Assembly: GCA_030789695.1 (NCBI GenBank)
Contig: CM061142.1
Span: 282,412,165-282,476,164, forward strand
Source: Scilla litardierei
Taxonomy: Eukaryota > Streptophyta > Magnoliopsida > Asparagales > Asparagaceae
DNA length: 64,000 nucleotides
Direction of reading: 5' to 3'
Notes under the pieces: model-generated
What the model was told of the DNA's origin: nothing
The model's database searches: none
The model's input: the letters and a program-made list of their open reading frames with translations, nothing else
Shown here: piece after piece, positions 1-9,129 of the stretch
Layout: every line of letters begins with the position of its first letter
Position numbering within the stretch: the stretch's first letter is position 1
Program-made: the position numbers and the translations under genes

Positions 1-62
1 CTAGACGGTGAAAGGATAGCCGTCTAGACGCCATTGACCTAGCTTGACAACGAAGCTTGGTC
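1..62 (+). other. Hairpins A and B of the conserved LTR RNA module (E1 5' LTR)
   Basis: Hairpin A (1-27) has stem CTAGACGG/CCGTCTAG around the loop TGAAAGGATAG. Hairpin B (36-62) has stem GACCTAGC/GCTTGGTC, with one T-T mismatch, around the loop TTGACAACGAA. ACGCC lies between them and CCGTCACC follows. The same loops with different but complementary stems occur in E2, E3 and E4. This is inferred to be a structured element of the RNA leader; its function is unknown. Confidence 0.65.
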
Positions 63-636
63 CGTCACCTTCATCATGCTTGTATGTCACGTTTACTTTC
101 CCTTAACAGTACGCGTATTAACTGTTCATGTCATCCATGCATCCTTAACTGCTATTGCATTTTAACTGCCATGTTTAATTTAAATTAACGGTACGCAAAT
201 ATGTTCATGTCATTGCATTTTGCCTGTCACGTTTAATTTCAATTAACGGTACGCGAATATCTGCTCATGTCATTGCATGCTTGAACACTCATCGTGATTG
301 CGTAGCTTCGCTACATACTTGTACTATTTGTTCCGGCTAGGCACCCGTTCTGCGGGCACAACCCTATGCCAAATACACTTTCTGGCTCGTGTTCCAGAAG
401 ACGAGCTCAATACGGCCTGCGGGCAATAGGGCACTCGATGAGTGATCCCTTGTACTTGATACTTGAACACAGCCTGCGGGCAATATGGCACTCGTTGAGT
501 GATCCCTTGTACTTTACTTGTTACTCGACATTACATGTCACCCCTACCACTTGATACTTGCTACTTGTACTTTACTTGCCATGCACCATACTTTATCTGC
601 TAGGTTGCTAGTTTACCTTTCTTTCTGTTTCCTTGC

Positions 637-694
637 GCAAGTCTTTCGACTTGCTGACATGTGCCCCTTTTCTCTTTTGGGTGACACATGTTAG
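637..694 (+). other. Hairpins C1 and C2 covering the micro-ORF start (E1 5' LTR)
   Basis: C1 (637-654) pairs GCAAGTC with GACTTGC. C2 (654-694) pairs CTGACATGTG with CACATGTTAG, ten pairs including one G-U. The ATG of the LTR micro-ORF (688) lies in the 3' arm of C2. E3 and E4 have the same arrangement. E2 keeps both hairpins with other sequences but has no ATG. Confidence 0.6.
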
Positions 695-795
695 AGCCCG
701 AGCCTGAGTCACTTGCTGAGGACATGGTGTTCGCTGACGCTGAGTCAGAACCCGTGTTGATTGAGGATATCGTTGACACTGGGGATCAGTCTTAG
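688..795 (+). CDS. LTR micro-ORF, 35-aa acidic peptide (E1 5' LTR copy)
   Basis: This 36-codon ORF runs from ATG 688 to TAG 793-795, wholly inside the LTR. The peptide is strongly acidic, begins MLEPEPES and ends VDTGDQS, with no signal peptide or membrane segment. An ORF of exactly the same length, with similar ends, occurs in the 3' LTR of E1 (8534-8641), both LTRs of E3 and the LTR of E4. The middle (about residues 20-29) varies; both ends are conserved. I do not recognise the family. It may be a regulatory upstream ORF rather than a functional peptide. Between E1 and E3 I count about 7 synonymous and 14 nonsynonymous changes, so sequence constraint alone is not proof of coding. Confidence 0.5.
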   Translation: MLEPEPESLAEDMVFADAESEPVLIEDIVDTGDQS

Positions 796-1144
796 TGTCT
801 TCGTTTAGCTACTTTTGTTAGACTGCTTAGTTGTCGGTGCGTGGCACCTAGTTTGATACTCTGTTATGTTTGTGTTGCTTTTGTTTGGCCTTGTTCTGGG
901 CCTTAGACTCTTTCCTGTTAGCCTGGTGGATTTTCTGTGATGTTGAATATTTTGGTGGACAAACTTTGGGATTGGCTATTTCATATCCGTCTCATTTTAT
1001 TATTGTTATTGTTGTTGTTCCTTTTGCGTTTACAGGGACCTGCTTATACTAAATTAACGCTTATCAGGCGTGTAGCTTCACAGCTCCACGCTTGAGCGGA
1101 CCTTCTCACGTCTCGCCTCCATTTCAGGGAAGCGGGGCGTGACA

Positions 1145-1288
1145 GGTTTTAGTGGTGGCCCATACAGGTCCTCTCTGTAACTACAATTATCAGGGATAAC
1201 AATAATAATATAAGATTGTTCAACAAATAAATTCGATATCTGAGTCATAAGCTATGAGTCTAATCTGCTTTGTTTTCTGTGTCACTAG
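1145..1288 (+). other. Post-LTR leader of E1 with putative non-standard primer binding site
   Basis: This is the leader between LTR and gag. The initiator-Met primer site common in this lineage (TGGTATCAGAGC) is absent. TGGTGGCCCAT starts at 1153, nine bases after the LTR, and is conserved in E2, E3 and E4, so it is the best candidate. I cannot match it to a plant tRNA 3' end. The following sequence (ATCTGAGTCATAAGC near 1237) also recurs in the leader of E3. Confidence 0.5.
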
Positions 1289-2420
1289 ATAGCAGGAAGG
1301 CGACTCACCCGTGGTGGAGGTAGTGGTGCGCTCCCTCATGATGAGGAGCCTGATCGGGAACCCACCAATGGAGAGATGATGCAGATGATGATCCAGATGA
1401 TGCAAGTGTAGCAGGGCGTGCTCCTGCAAGTACAGAATGCTCCACTTGCTCGAGCTGCCCAGGCACTTCCGGATGCCCCTCGCTCCGAGCCAGGAGCGAA
1501 GCAATTTCGGGAGCTGGGTCCCGCATATTTTGATGGGTCTGAGGGTCCTCTGGCTTCCGATGAGTGGATTCGGAACATTGAGGATAACCTGGCGATGGCG
1601 AAGATTAACCCGGCTAGATGGGTTGATTTGGCTAAGAGGCAGCTGAAGGACAATGCCAGAAACTGGTGGGATGCTGAAGAGAAGATGCTGGTGGAGCCGA
1701 TAGTTTGGGCTACCTTCAAGTCCAGATTTGATGGAGAGTTCTTTCCGAAGGCTGCTAGGTAGGTGATGCTGCAGCGCTTCATAGATCTGAAGCAGGGGAG
1801 CTTGTCGGTGGATCAGTACCACCAAGAGTTCACGAGGCTCAGTCGGTTTGCACCTAAGATGGTGCAAGATGCCGATGAGAAAGCTCAGTGATTTCTTCAG
1901 GGACTTGCCTTGGAGCTTCAGAGCTTTGTGACCACTTCTGACCTGGAGACATATCAGAAGGTTCTGATTGCTGCGAGGCGACAAGAGTTGAATTTGAACC
2001 AGAGGAAGGGACATGTTTCAGGAGCTGGGAAGAGGCCTATGGAGCAGGCCAGGGCAGTGGTTAGGCCTGGTTTCAAGCCTAATCATCCGGTGCAGTTCAA
2101 GAGGCTAGGAGGGCCTATTCTGAAGACTTGCCATTTTTGTGGCAAGACTGGACACCTCAGGGATCAGTGTAGGAGGTTTCTAGGACAGTGCATTGTCTGC
2201 GGAGATCCTGCCCACACCATCAGGGAGTGTCCCAAGTCGAAGCAGCCTTGGCGGGCTCCTATTGCAGCACAGCCGTTGCAGCAGCGATCTCCTGTGCCCG
2301 TTGGACGTGGAGCGCCTCTTGTTCCACAGAGACAGGCCTTTCGACAGGCTGTTCCGCCGAGAGGGTAGGCCTTTCTGATGACTGAGGAAGAGAGCATGGC
2401 CGTGGATGAGGTTATTACAG

Positions 2421-2532
2421 GTGACGCTCAATCTAGCTATTTTCTTCCTTATTTAGTTTGATTGTTGATTATGTTGGTTGCTTGCTCATGCTTGTTACTA
2501 GAATAGGATTTGATTATTAGATTGTTTGCTAG
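2421..2532 (+). other. Intron between Gag and protease in E1 (112 nt)
   Basis: The donor is ACAG|GTGACG and the acceptor TTGCTAG|GAG. Removing 112 nt joins the end of Gag in frame to the protease start (VVLVCTF then LFDSGAS). Unspliced, the frame stops a few codons after the donor (PYLV then stop near 2460). E4 has the same intron at the same place with the same length (62608-62719). Splicing is inferred, not shown. Confidence 0.65.
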
Positions 2533-4951
2533 GAGTGGTTTTGGTTTGCACATTTCCTGCACGAGTCCTCTTTGACTCAGGTGCGTCGATGTGCATTTTG
2601 GCCCGGAGCTTCGTGGGGAAGCATTCCTTGTCGACGTCCTCTCTTCTTAAGAGTTGGAATATCGTAACAGGCAACGGTGTGGTCTCGGTGCATCGTGGGT
2701 GCAATTTTTGTCCGTTGGTAGTTTGTGGACGTGAGCTTTGTGCTGATTTCATTGTCCACAACATCATCAACTACGATGCTGTCCTTGGGATGGATTGGCT
2801 TACGAGCTTCTATGCTACGATTAACTGTCAGAGGAAGAAGGTGGTGTTCGAGATTCCCGGACATCCGGTGTTTGAGTTCAGTCGTGGTAGCAGTTCGCTT
2901 GGTCCTGTCAGATTTCAGGCCAGACCGGTGGATGTTGTGGCTATGCAGATGGAGTTGGAGTGGCCAGCTGTGGTGCGAGATTTTGGTGACGTCTTCCCTG
3001 AGGAGATGTCTGGATTGCCGCCTGATCGAGCTTTGGAGTTTTCTATTAATCTTATCCCAGGTGCGCAGCCCATTTCGAAGGCACCATATCGTATGGCGCC
3101 AGCAGAGTTGGAGGAGTTGCGTAGGCAGTTGGATGAACTTATGCAGAAGGGTTACATCAACCCTAGTGTGTCTCCATGGGGAGCACCGGTGTTGTTGGTG
3201 AAGAAGAAGGATGGTTCGCGCCGCATGTGCGTGGACTATCGAGAGCTGAATGCGGTGACCATCAAGAATAAATACTCGTTGCCTCGCATCGATGATATCT
3301 TTGATCAGCTGGGAGGAACGAGGGTGTTTTCTAAGTTGGATTTGAGGAGTGGTTACCATCAGTTGAATGTGAAGAAGGATGATGTGTCGAAGACAGCTTT
3401 CAGGATGAAGTATGGACACTATGAGTTTGTGGTTATGCCTTTCGACGTAACTAACGCACCCGCAGTTTTCATGAATCTGATGAACCTGATTTTCTACGAC
3501 TTTTTAGATAAGTTTGTCGTTATCTTTATTGACGACATTCTGATCTATTCGGAGTCGGAGGAAGAGCATGCCTCGCACTTGAGGACGGTATTGGAGATTT
3601 TTAGGAAGCATCGTTGTATGCTAAATTTTCGAAGTGCGAGTTTTGGCTGGATAGAGTTGCTTTTCTGGGGCATGTGGTGACTGGAGATGGTATTTCAGTG
3701 GATCCCGAGAAGATCAGGGCCATCAGAGAGTGGCCTGTTTCGTCGTCTGCGTCTAAGATCCGGAGTTTCCTTGGGCTTGCTGGTTACTATCGGCGATTCA
3801 TTAAGGACTTTTCCCGTATTGCCAAGCCGATGACCAGATTGACGCGGAAGGATGTTGCTTTTGTTTGGTCGGGTGATTGTGAGGATGCTTTCGGTGTTCT
3901 GAGGGAGAGGTTGACGACTGCCCCTATTCTTGTTGTGCCTGATCGCAGCGGTGGATTTGAGATCTTTTGCGATGCTTCTGGCAAGGGTCTCGGTTGTTTG
4001 TTGCATCAGCACGGGCATGTTGTGGCTTATGCTTCTCGTCAGCTTAAGGTTCATGAGAAGAATTACCCGACGCATGATTTGGAGTTGGCTGCCGTTGTGT
4101 TTGCCCTTAAGATTTGGAGGCACTTCCTGCTGAGTGAGAAAGTGAAGATCTTCACCGATCACAAAAGCTTGAAGTATATTTTTACTCAGAAGGAGCTCAA
4201 CATGCGACAACGTCGATGGTTGGAGCTCATGGCGGATTATGATATTGATTTACAGTATCACCCTGGCAAGGTGAATGTGGTCCCTGATGCGCTGAGTAGG
4301 CTTCCAGCGGTGATGATTTTGGCTTCGCAGTGGAGATTGCAGCAGGATTTTTGTGAGTCTAGTGTTAAGATTGTTCTTCCTGGGGAGGCTTCTTCGTTGA
4401 TGTGTATGCAAGTACAGTCGACGATCGTGGATCGGATCAAGGCCGGCCAGGCTGAGGATCCGAAGCTGGTGAAGATTCGGGAGCAGGTGGAAGCCCGTCT
4501 ACGGACTGACTTTTTGATTCATGAGGATGGCTCGCTGAGATTTGGAGCCAGGTTCTGTGTGCCAGCTGGGGATATTAGAGAGGAGTTGATGGTGGAGGCA
4601 CACAGTTCGTCGTATTCTGTGCATCCTGGTGGCACCAAGATGTACCATGATCTTCGTCTGAACTATTGGTGGCATGGCATGAAGAGGAGTGTGGCTCGGA
4701 GTGTAGCCAAGTGCTTGGTTTGTCAGCAAGTAAAGGCGGAGCATCGGCGTATGGCCGGGTTGCTACAACCGCTTCTGATTCCGGAGTGGAAGTGGCAACA
4801 CATCACTATGGATTTCGTGACTGGACTACCTCGGCGTCCGAAGGAGAATGACGCAATTTGGGTGATCGTAGATCGATTGACCAAATTCGCGCACTTTATT
4901 CCATTCCGAGTGGGACAGTCCACTGAGGCGCTAGCAAGGAGATATATGGAG

Positions 4952-5021
4952 GTAGATTCTTTTACTCTTCGTTTTTATTTCCTTTCCTAGTTTGGATAGT
5001 GATGTAACGTGAATCGTGCAG
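4952..5021 (+). other. 70-nt intron in integrase of E1, absent in E4
   Basis: Codons ATGGAG are followed by GTAGATTC, a pyrimidine-rich stretch, a possible branch site TGATGTAAC and GTGCAG, then GAGGTCGTGC. In E4 the corresponding codons are contiguous (ATGGAGGAGGTTGTG near 60190, read on the minus strand). The insert brings a stop at 4988-4990 if not removed. The exact GT-AG limits at the junction identify it as an intron. Confidence 0.75.
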
Positions 5022-5955
5022 GAGGTCGTGCGACTTCACGGAGTCCCCGTGAGCATCGTGTCGGACAGGGACACGAGGTTCACATCTCAGTTCTGGCAGA
5101 GTTTGCAGAAGAGTTTGGGTACGCGTCTGAGTTTCAGCACGACGTACCATCCGCAGACGGATGGCCAGTCCGAGAGGATAATTCAGATTTTGGAAGACAT
5201 GCTGAGAGCGTGCATGTTGGATTTCAAGGGTTCGTGGGAGGACCATCTACACTTGGTGGAGTTCTCTTACAACAACAGCTACCAGGCGTCTATTGGCATG
5301 GCGCCTTTCGCCGCTTTGTATGGGAGGAAATGTCGATCGCCATTGAGTTGGGATGACGTTGGTGATAGGGAGCTGTTGGGACCTGAGCTGATTGTGGAGG
5401 CTGTGGAGGTTGTCAGGAATATTCGGGAGAGGTTGAAGATTTCTCAGGACCGTTTTAAGCATTGGTCGGATGCTAAACGTCGTCCTTTGGAGTTTCAGCC
5501 GGGCGATCATGTGTTTCTGAGGATTTCCCCGAATCATGGAGTGATTCGTTTTGGGAAGCGAGGGAAGTTGAGCCCACGATACATTGGACCGTTTGATGTT
5601 CTGGAGAGAGTTGGCGAGGTAGCTTATCGCTTAGCCTTGCCGCCATCTTTGGAAGGAGTTCACGATGTTTTCCATGTGTCGCAGCTTCGTCGATACATTA
5701 GCGATCCATCTCATGTTGTGGATTTCTCGGAGATTACCATTCGCCCAGATTTGACGTATGACCAGCATCCAGTGCAGATTCTGGACAGGCGTCAGAAGTC
5801 ACTTCGGAACAAGGTTGTCAATCTTGTGAGGGTGATGTGGCGACACGACTCGCCTGGAGACTCTACTTAGGAGAATGAGGATGAGATGCGAGAGCACTAC
5901 CCACTTTTGTTCCCGGGCACGTGAGTGTTGGGAAATTCCGAGGACGGAATTTTTC

Positions 5956-5970
5956 TTAAGTTGGGGAGGA
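5956..5970 (+). other. Polypurine tract of E1
   Basis: AAGTTGGGGAGGA lies directly before the TGTAACGACT start of the 3' LTR. Equivalent tracts precede the LTRs of E3 (GGTGGGGAGGA) and E4. It is the expected site of plus-strand DNA priming. Confidence 0.85.
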
Positions 5971-5998
5971 TGTAACGACTGGTTTTTCATGTATGGAT

Positions 5999-5999
<1 letters not shown>

Positions 6000-6030
<31 letters not shown>

Positions 6031-6088
6031 CATACATATATATATATACATACATATATATATATACATACATATATATATATACATA
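6000..6088. repeat. TA/CATA simple repeat
   Basis: Repeated blocks of TATATA separated by CATACATA. It lies immediately left of the MITE-like insert, and another TA run (about 6469-6487) lies to its right, so the insert may have landed in an AT repeat. Confidence 0.9.
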
Positions 6089-6091
6089 GTG

Positions 6092-6464
6092 ATCTTCGGT
6101 TGCGAAAAAAGGGGGTTTCGCACGGTGCGAAAACATTTTTTTTTATTTTTTTGAAATTTTTTTTTTCAAAAATTCTTTTTTTGATGTTTAATCCATACAA
6201 ATATATACCCCAGGGAAAATAATGGGTGAACCCGTTGGGCATTAGAGCACCCATCCACCCGTTACAAATTTAACGGTATCAAAACGTGCGAATTTGATGA
6301 AATGCCTTGATCGAAGGCCAAATGACATTATTTCTCAACGATTATTTTTTGAGGGGGTATAACAACATATAATGAGGGTGGAAAAAAGAATTTTTGAAAA
6401 AAAAAATTTCAAAAAAAAACTAAAAACATTTTCGCACGGTGCGAAATGTTCTCATTTGAAAATT
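6092..6464. mobile_element. MITE-like repeat, copy 1 (inside E1 LTR)
   Basis: About 370 bp closely similar to 29432-29799. Its ends are near-inverted (ATCTTCGG and TTGAAAATT here; AATCTTC and GAAGATT in copy 2). A 17-bp near-palindrome, TTTCGCACGGTGCGAAA, occurs close to both ends. There is no coding. E4 lacks it at the same LTR position, supporting mobility. Target duplication cannot be read in the TA flanks. Superfamily unknown. Confidence 0.6.
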
Positions 6465-6724
6465 TTCCTATATATATATATATATATTTGGTTGCTTCTT
6501 CTTGATTGTGATTTCCATTTCTGTCTCCGTAGTTTTCATTTTCGTTCGTTTCGTCGTGATTCTCTAGATTCTTCCGTCGGTCGTCGATTTTGGGAGTAAG
6601 TCATTCGTGACGGGCTTTGTATCGGTCATATCTTATTGTTAGATCAAGCCTAGGAGTTTTAGGAATCGATCCCGGAGCCCCGCGCTCCATATCGAAACTT
6701 TTGGTGCTCATTAGCCGGTGTAAG

Positions 6725-7245
6725 AAGGGGCACCGACCGACTAGATGACGATCCAGTCGGTCGGAAAACCTTCTTGAACCGACTAGTGAGCTTTGTTAAA
6801 TGTTCAGGAATTACTGTTTGTCGTAAGTCGGTCTAGGAACGTTGGTTGACCGACTAGGTTGCAAACTAGTCGGTCAGCAATGCTTCTTTAACCGACTAAC
6901 TCGTTTACTAATTTTTGGTATCAGTGCTGTTCATTCTTAGTCGGTCTAAGTTCATCTTTCGACCGACTAGTTGTTAAACTAGTCGGTTAAGTTTTGTACT
7001 CAGATCGACTAATTCTTAGTTCTTCTGTATAGTCTAGTTACGGTTTACTCTTAGTCGGTCCAAGAACGTTCATCGACCGACTAGATGTCAAACTAATCGG
7101 TCAGTAATTGTTCTTTGATCGACTAAATCTAAATCCTAATTTTCGTCTGGGTTACTGTTTACACTTAGTCGGTCTGCGTTGGTCAACCGACCGACTAGTT
7201 CCCAAACTAGTCGGTCAGTGGTTGTTCTTTGACCGACTAAACAGT
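6725..7245 (+). promoter_or_regulatory. Palindromic AGTCGGTC array upstream of E1 TATA
   Basis: About ten inverted pairs of AGTCGGTC and GACCGACT, spaced tens of bases apart, with frequent TTCTTG/CAAGAA between them. It ends about 40 bp before the TATA box. Its position suggests an enhancer or silencer-control region. The same motif array lies upstream of TATA in E4 and in the unrelated copia elements E6 and E8. Confidence 0.6.
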
Positions 7246-7280
7246 ACAGGAAACCCTAGTTTTGCCCTAGCCGCCACCAA

Positions 7281-7293
7281 ACTCTATAAATAC
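7281..7293 (+). promoter_or_regulatory. TATA box of E1 LTR
   Basis: ACTCTATAAATACCC follows the motif array and precedes a C/T-rich leader; transcription would start about 30 bp downstream. The equivalent E4 position has CTATTTAAACCC (near 58510, minus strand). Confidence 0.7.
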
Positions 7294-7577
7294 CCCTCCA
7301 AACGTTTTCTTCTCCTCCCTCATGACCTAAAACCCTAATTTCTCCCCCATTGAGCCCCCATCTTCCTCAAACCATTAATCCTTCATCTCAAGCTCATCAT
7401 TCATCATCCAAACCCTCCCTTGTCACAACCCACCTTCCATCTTCCCCAAACCATCATCAAACCCCCAAAATCCACATCAAAACCCATTTCTCCAGATTTT
7501 TCCCTCATTTCCAGATCTGAGCTGGATCGTTCTTCCGTTGCCGTGGTTGCTCGGCATCGTTCCTTCGCTTCCTCACG

Positions 7578-7776
7578 GTAATACTCGATTCCTTTAGTTT
7601 TAGCATAACCCACATTGACATTGTGAAACCCTAATAAAATGGATTATTAGATGATTAGGGTTCTAATAAGAAATCAATTTAGAATCATTGTGCTAATAGT
7701 TGTTTTGCCATAACAATGATCCATTCCATAGTTAGCTTGTGTGACGATCTTCATTGCTCGTCAATCCCGGTATCAG
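7578..7776 (+). other. Possible leader intron in E1 LTR
   Basis: The donor is CACG|GTAATAC and the acceptor GTATCAG|GCAAGTG. E3 (15527-15724) and E4 (58067-58222, minus) have GT-AG pairs at the same place, each ending just before the hairpin GCAAGTGAAACTTGC. Inferred only; it would shorten the leader upstream of the hairpins and micro-ORF. Confidence 0.35.
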
Positions 7777-7846
7777 GCAAGTGAAACTTGCATCTCTTGA
7801 TTTGGGCCATGTCTTAGGCCATTACCTTGCTTTAGCGTAAAAGAGA

Positions 7847-7908
7847 CTAGACGATGAAAGGATAGCCGTCTAGACGCCATTGACCTAGCTTGACAACGAA
7901 GCTTGGTC
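7847..7908 (+). other. Hairpins A and B (E1 3' LTR)
   Basis: Same module as at 1-62. Here stem A is CTAGACGA/CCGTCTAG, so one pair is weakened compared with the 5' LTR. Loops TGAAAGGATAG and TTGACAACGAA are unchanged. Confidence 0.6.
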
Positions 7909-8533
7909 CGTCACCTTCATCATGCTTGTATGTCACGTTTACTTTCCCTTAACGGTACGCGTATTAACTGTTCATGTCATCCATGCATCCTTAACTGCTA
8001 TTGCATTTTAACTGCCATGTTTAATTTAAATTAACTGTACGCAAATATGTTCATGTCATTGCATTTTGCCTGTCACGTTTAATTTCAATTAACGGTACGC
8101 GAATATCTGCTCATGTCATTGCATGCTTGAACACTCATCGTGATTGCGTAGCTTCGCTACATACTTGTACTATTTGTTCCGGCTAGGCACCCGTTCTGCA
8201 GGCACAACCCTATGCCAAATACACTTTCTGGCTCGTGTTCCAGAAGACGAGCTCAACACGGCCTGCGGGCAATAGGGCACTCGATGAGTGATCCCTTGTA
8301 CTTGATACTTGAACACAGCCTGCGGGCAATATGGCACTCATTGAGTGATCCCTTGTACTTTACTTGTTACTTGACATTACATGTCACCCCTACCACTTGA
8401 TACTTGCTACTTGTACTTTACTTGCCATGCACCATACTTTATCTGCTAGGTTGCTAGTTTACCTTTCTTTCCGTTTCCTTGCGCAAGTCTTTCGACTTGC
8501 TGACATGTGCCCCTTTTCTCTTTTGGGTGACAC

Positions 8534-8641
8534 ATGTTAGAGGCTGAGCCTGAGTCACTTGCTGAGGACGAGGTGTTCACTGACGCTGAGTCAGAACCCG
8601 CGTTGATTGAGGATTTCGTTGACACTGGGGATCAGTCTTAG
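8534..8641 (+). CDS. LTR micro-ORF, 35-aa acidic peptide (E1 3' LTR copy)
   Basis: Second E1 copy, 36 codons, ATG at 8534 and TAG at 8639-8641. Compared with the 5' LTR copy it differs at several residues (MLEAEPES start; GAG instead of ATG at codon 13; DFVDTGDQS end), but no stop or indel has arisen. It lies about 1.2 kb downstream of the TATA box, so it is preceded by a long leader. Function unknown. Confidence 0.5.
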   Translation: MLEAEPESLAEDEVFTDAESEPALIEDFVDTGDQS

Positions 8642-9129
8642 TGTCTTCGTTTAGCTACTTTTGTTAGACTGCTTAGTTGTCGGTGCGTGGCACCTAGTTT
8701 GATACTCTGTTATGTTTGTATTGCTTTTGTTTGGCCTTGTTCTGGGCCTTAGTCTCTTTCCTGTTAGCCTGGTGGCTTTTCTGTGATGTTGAATATTTTG
8801 GTGGACAAACTTTGGGATTGGCTATTTCATATCCGTCTCATTTTATTATTGTTATTGTTGTTGTTCCTTTTGCATTTACAGGGACATGCTTATACTAAAT
8901 TAACGCTTATCAGGCGTGTAGCTTCACAGCTCCACGCTTGAGCGGACCTTCTCACATCTCGCCTCCATTTCAGGGAAGCGGGGCGTGACAAGACGCTTGG
9001 ACGAGACGCTTGGACGAGATGCTTCGAGAGGACGACACACTCGCCATCGAAGGCAAGTGTACCCACTTGCGTTTTTGATCGTGCTTTGGTCTTAGATTGC
9101 TAGAACTGTTAAACTGTGAATGTATAGAA

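Larger units (their letters stand above)
1..1144 (+). mobile_element. E1 5' LTR, left end cut by window edge (Tekay-type Ty3/gypsy)
   Basis: This is the 3' part of the 5' LTR of element E1. It matches 7847-8990, the 3' end of the 3' LTR of E1, over exactly the same length, with about 21 substitutions by eye (roughly 1.8%). It ends in GGGGCGTGACA, and the conserved internal leader begins at 1145. The U3 part and the promoter lie outside the window. It carries hairpins A and B at its start, hairpins C1/C2 and the micro-ORF. Confidence 0.93.
1289..5924 (+). pseudogene. Decayed gag-pol of E1, Tekay/Del chromovirus
   Basis: This is a Ty3/gypsy polyprotein: Gag (LTR gag domain about 1530-1840), two CCHC knuckles (about 2130-2235; CX2CX4HX4C twice), retropepsin (LFDSGAS near 2570), reverse transcriptase (FIDDILIYS near 3525), RNase H (FCDASGKG near 3965), integrase with HHCC and DDE parts (about 4610-5200), and a C-terminal chromodomain-like tail ending near FPLLF in E4. 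It is broken by comparison with E4: the start ATG is ATA (1289); there are stops at 1409, 1760, 1889, 2366 and 5868; and a one-base deletion near 3612 shifts frame within reverse transcriptase. Introns are inferred at 2421-2532 and 4952-5021. It cannot make the full set of proteins. Clade assignment rests on the integrase/chromodomain tail and is inferred. Confidence 0.92.
5971..8990 (+). mobile_element. E1 3' LTR (3020 bp)
   Basis: A complete LTR from TGTAACGACT to GCGTGACA. In order it holds a TA/CATA-rich stretch (6000-6088), a MITE-like insert (6092-6464) that the E4 LTR lacks, an array of AGTCGGTC/GACCGACT motifs (about 6725-7245), a TATA box (about 7283), a probable leader intron (7578-7776), hairpins A/B (7847-7908), hairpins C1/C2 (about 8483-8540) and the micro-ORF (8534-8641). 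At 8991 the sequence passes directly into the 5' LTR of E2, so E1 is inserted in E2. Confidence 0.93.

Noticed and set aside
366..554. 62-codon frame in E1 LTR repeated at 8212-8400
   Set aside because: It runs through the GCCTGCGGGCAATA hairpin repeats, starts at an ordinary internal ATG, and has no counterpart in E3 or E4, unlike the 35-residue micro-ORF.
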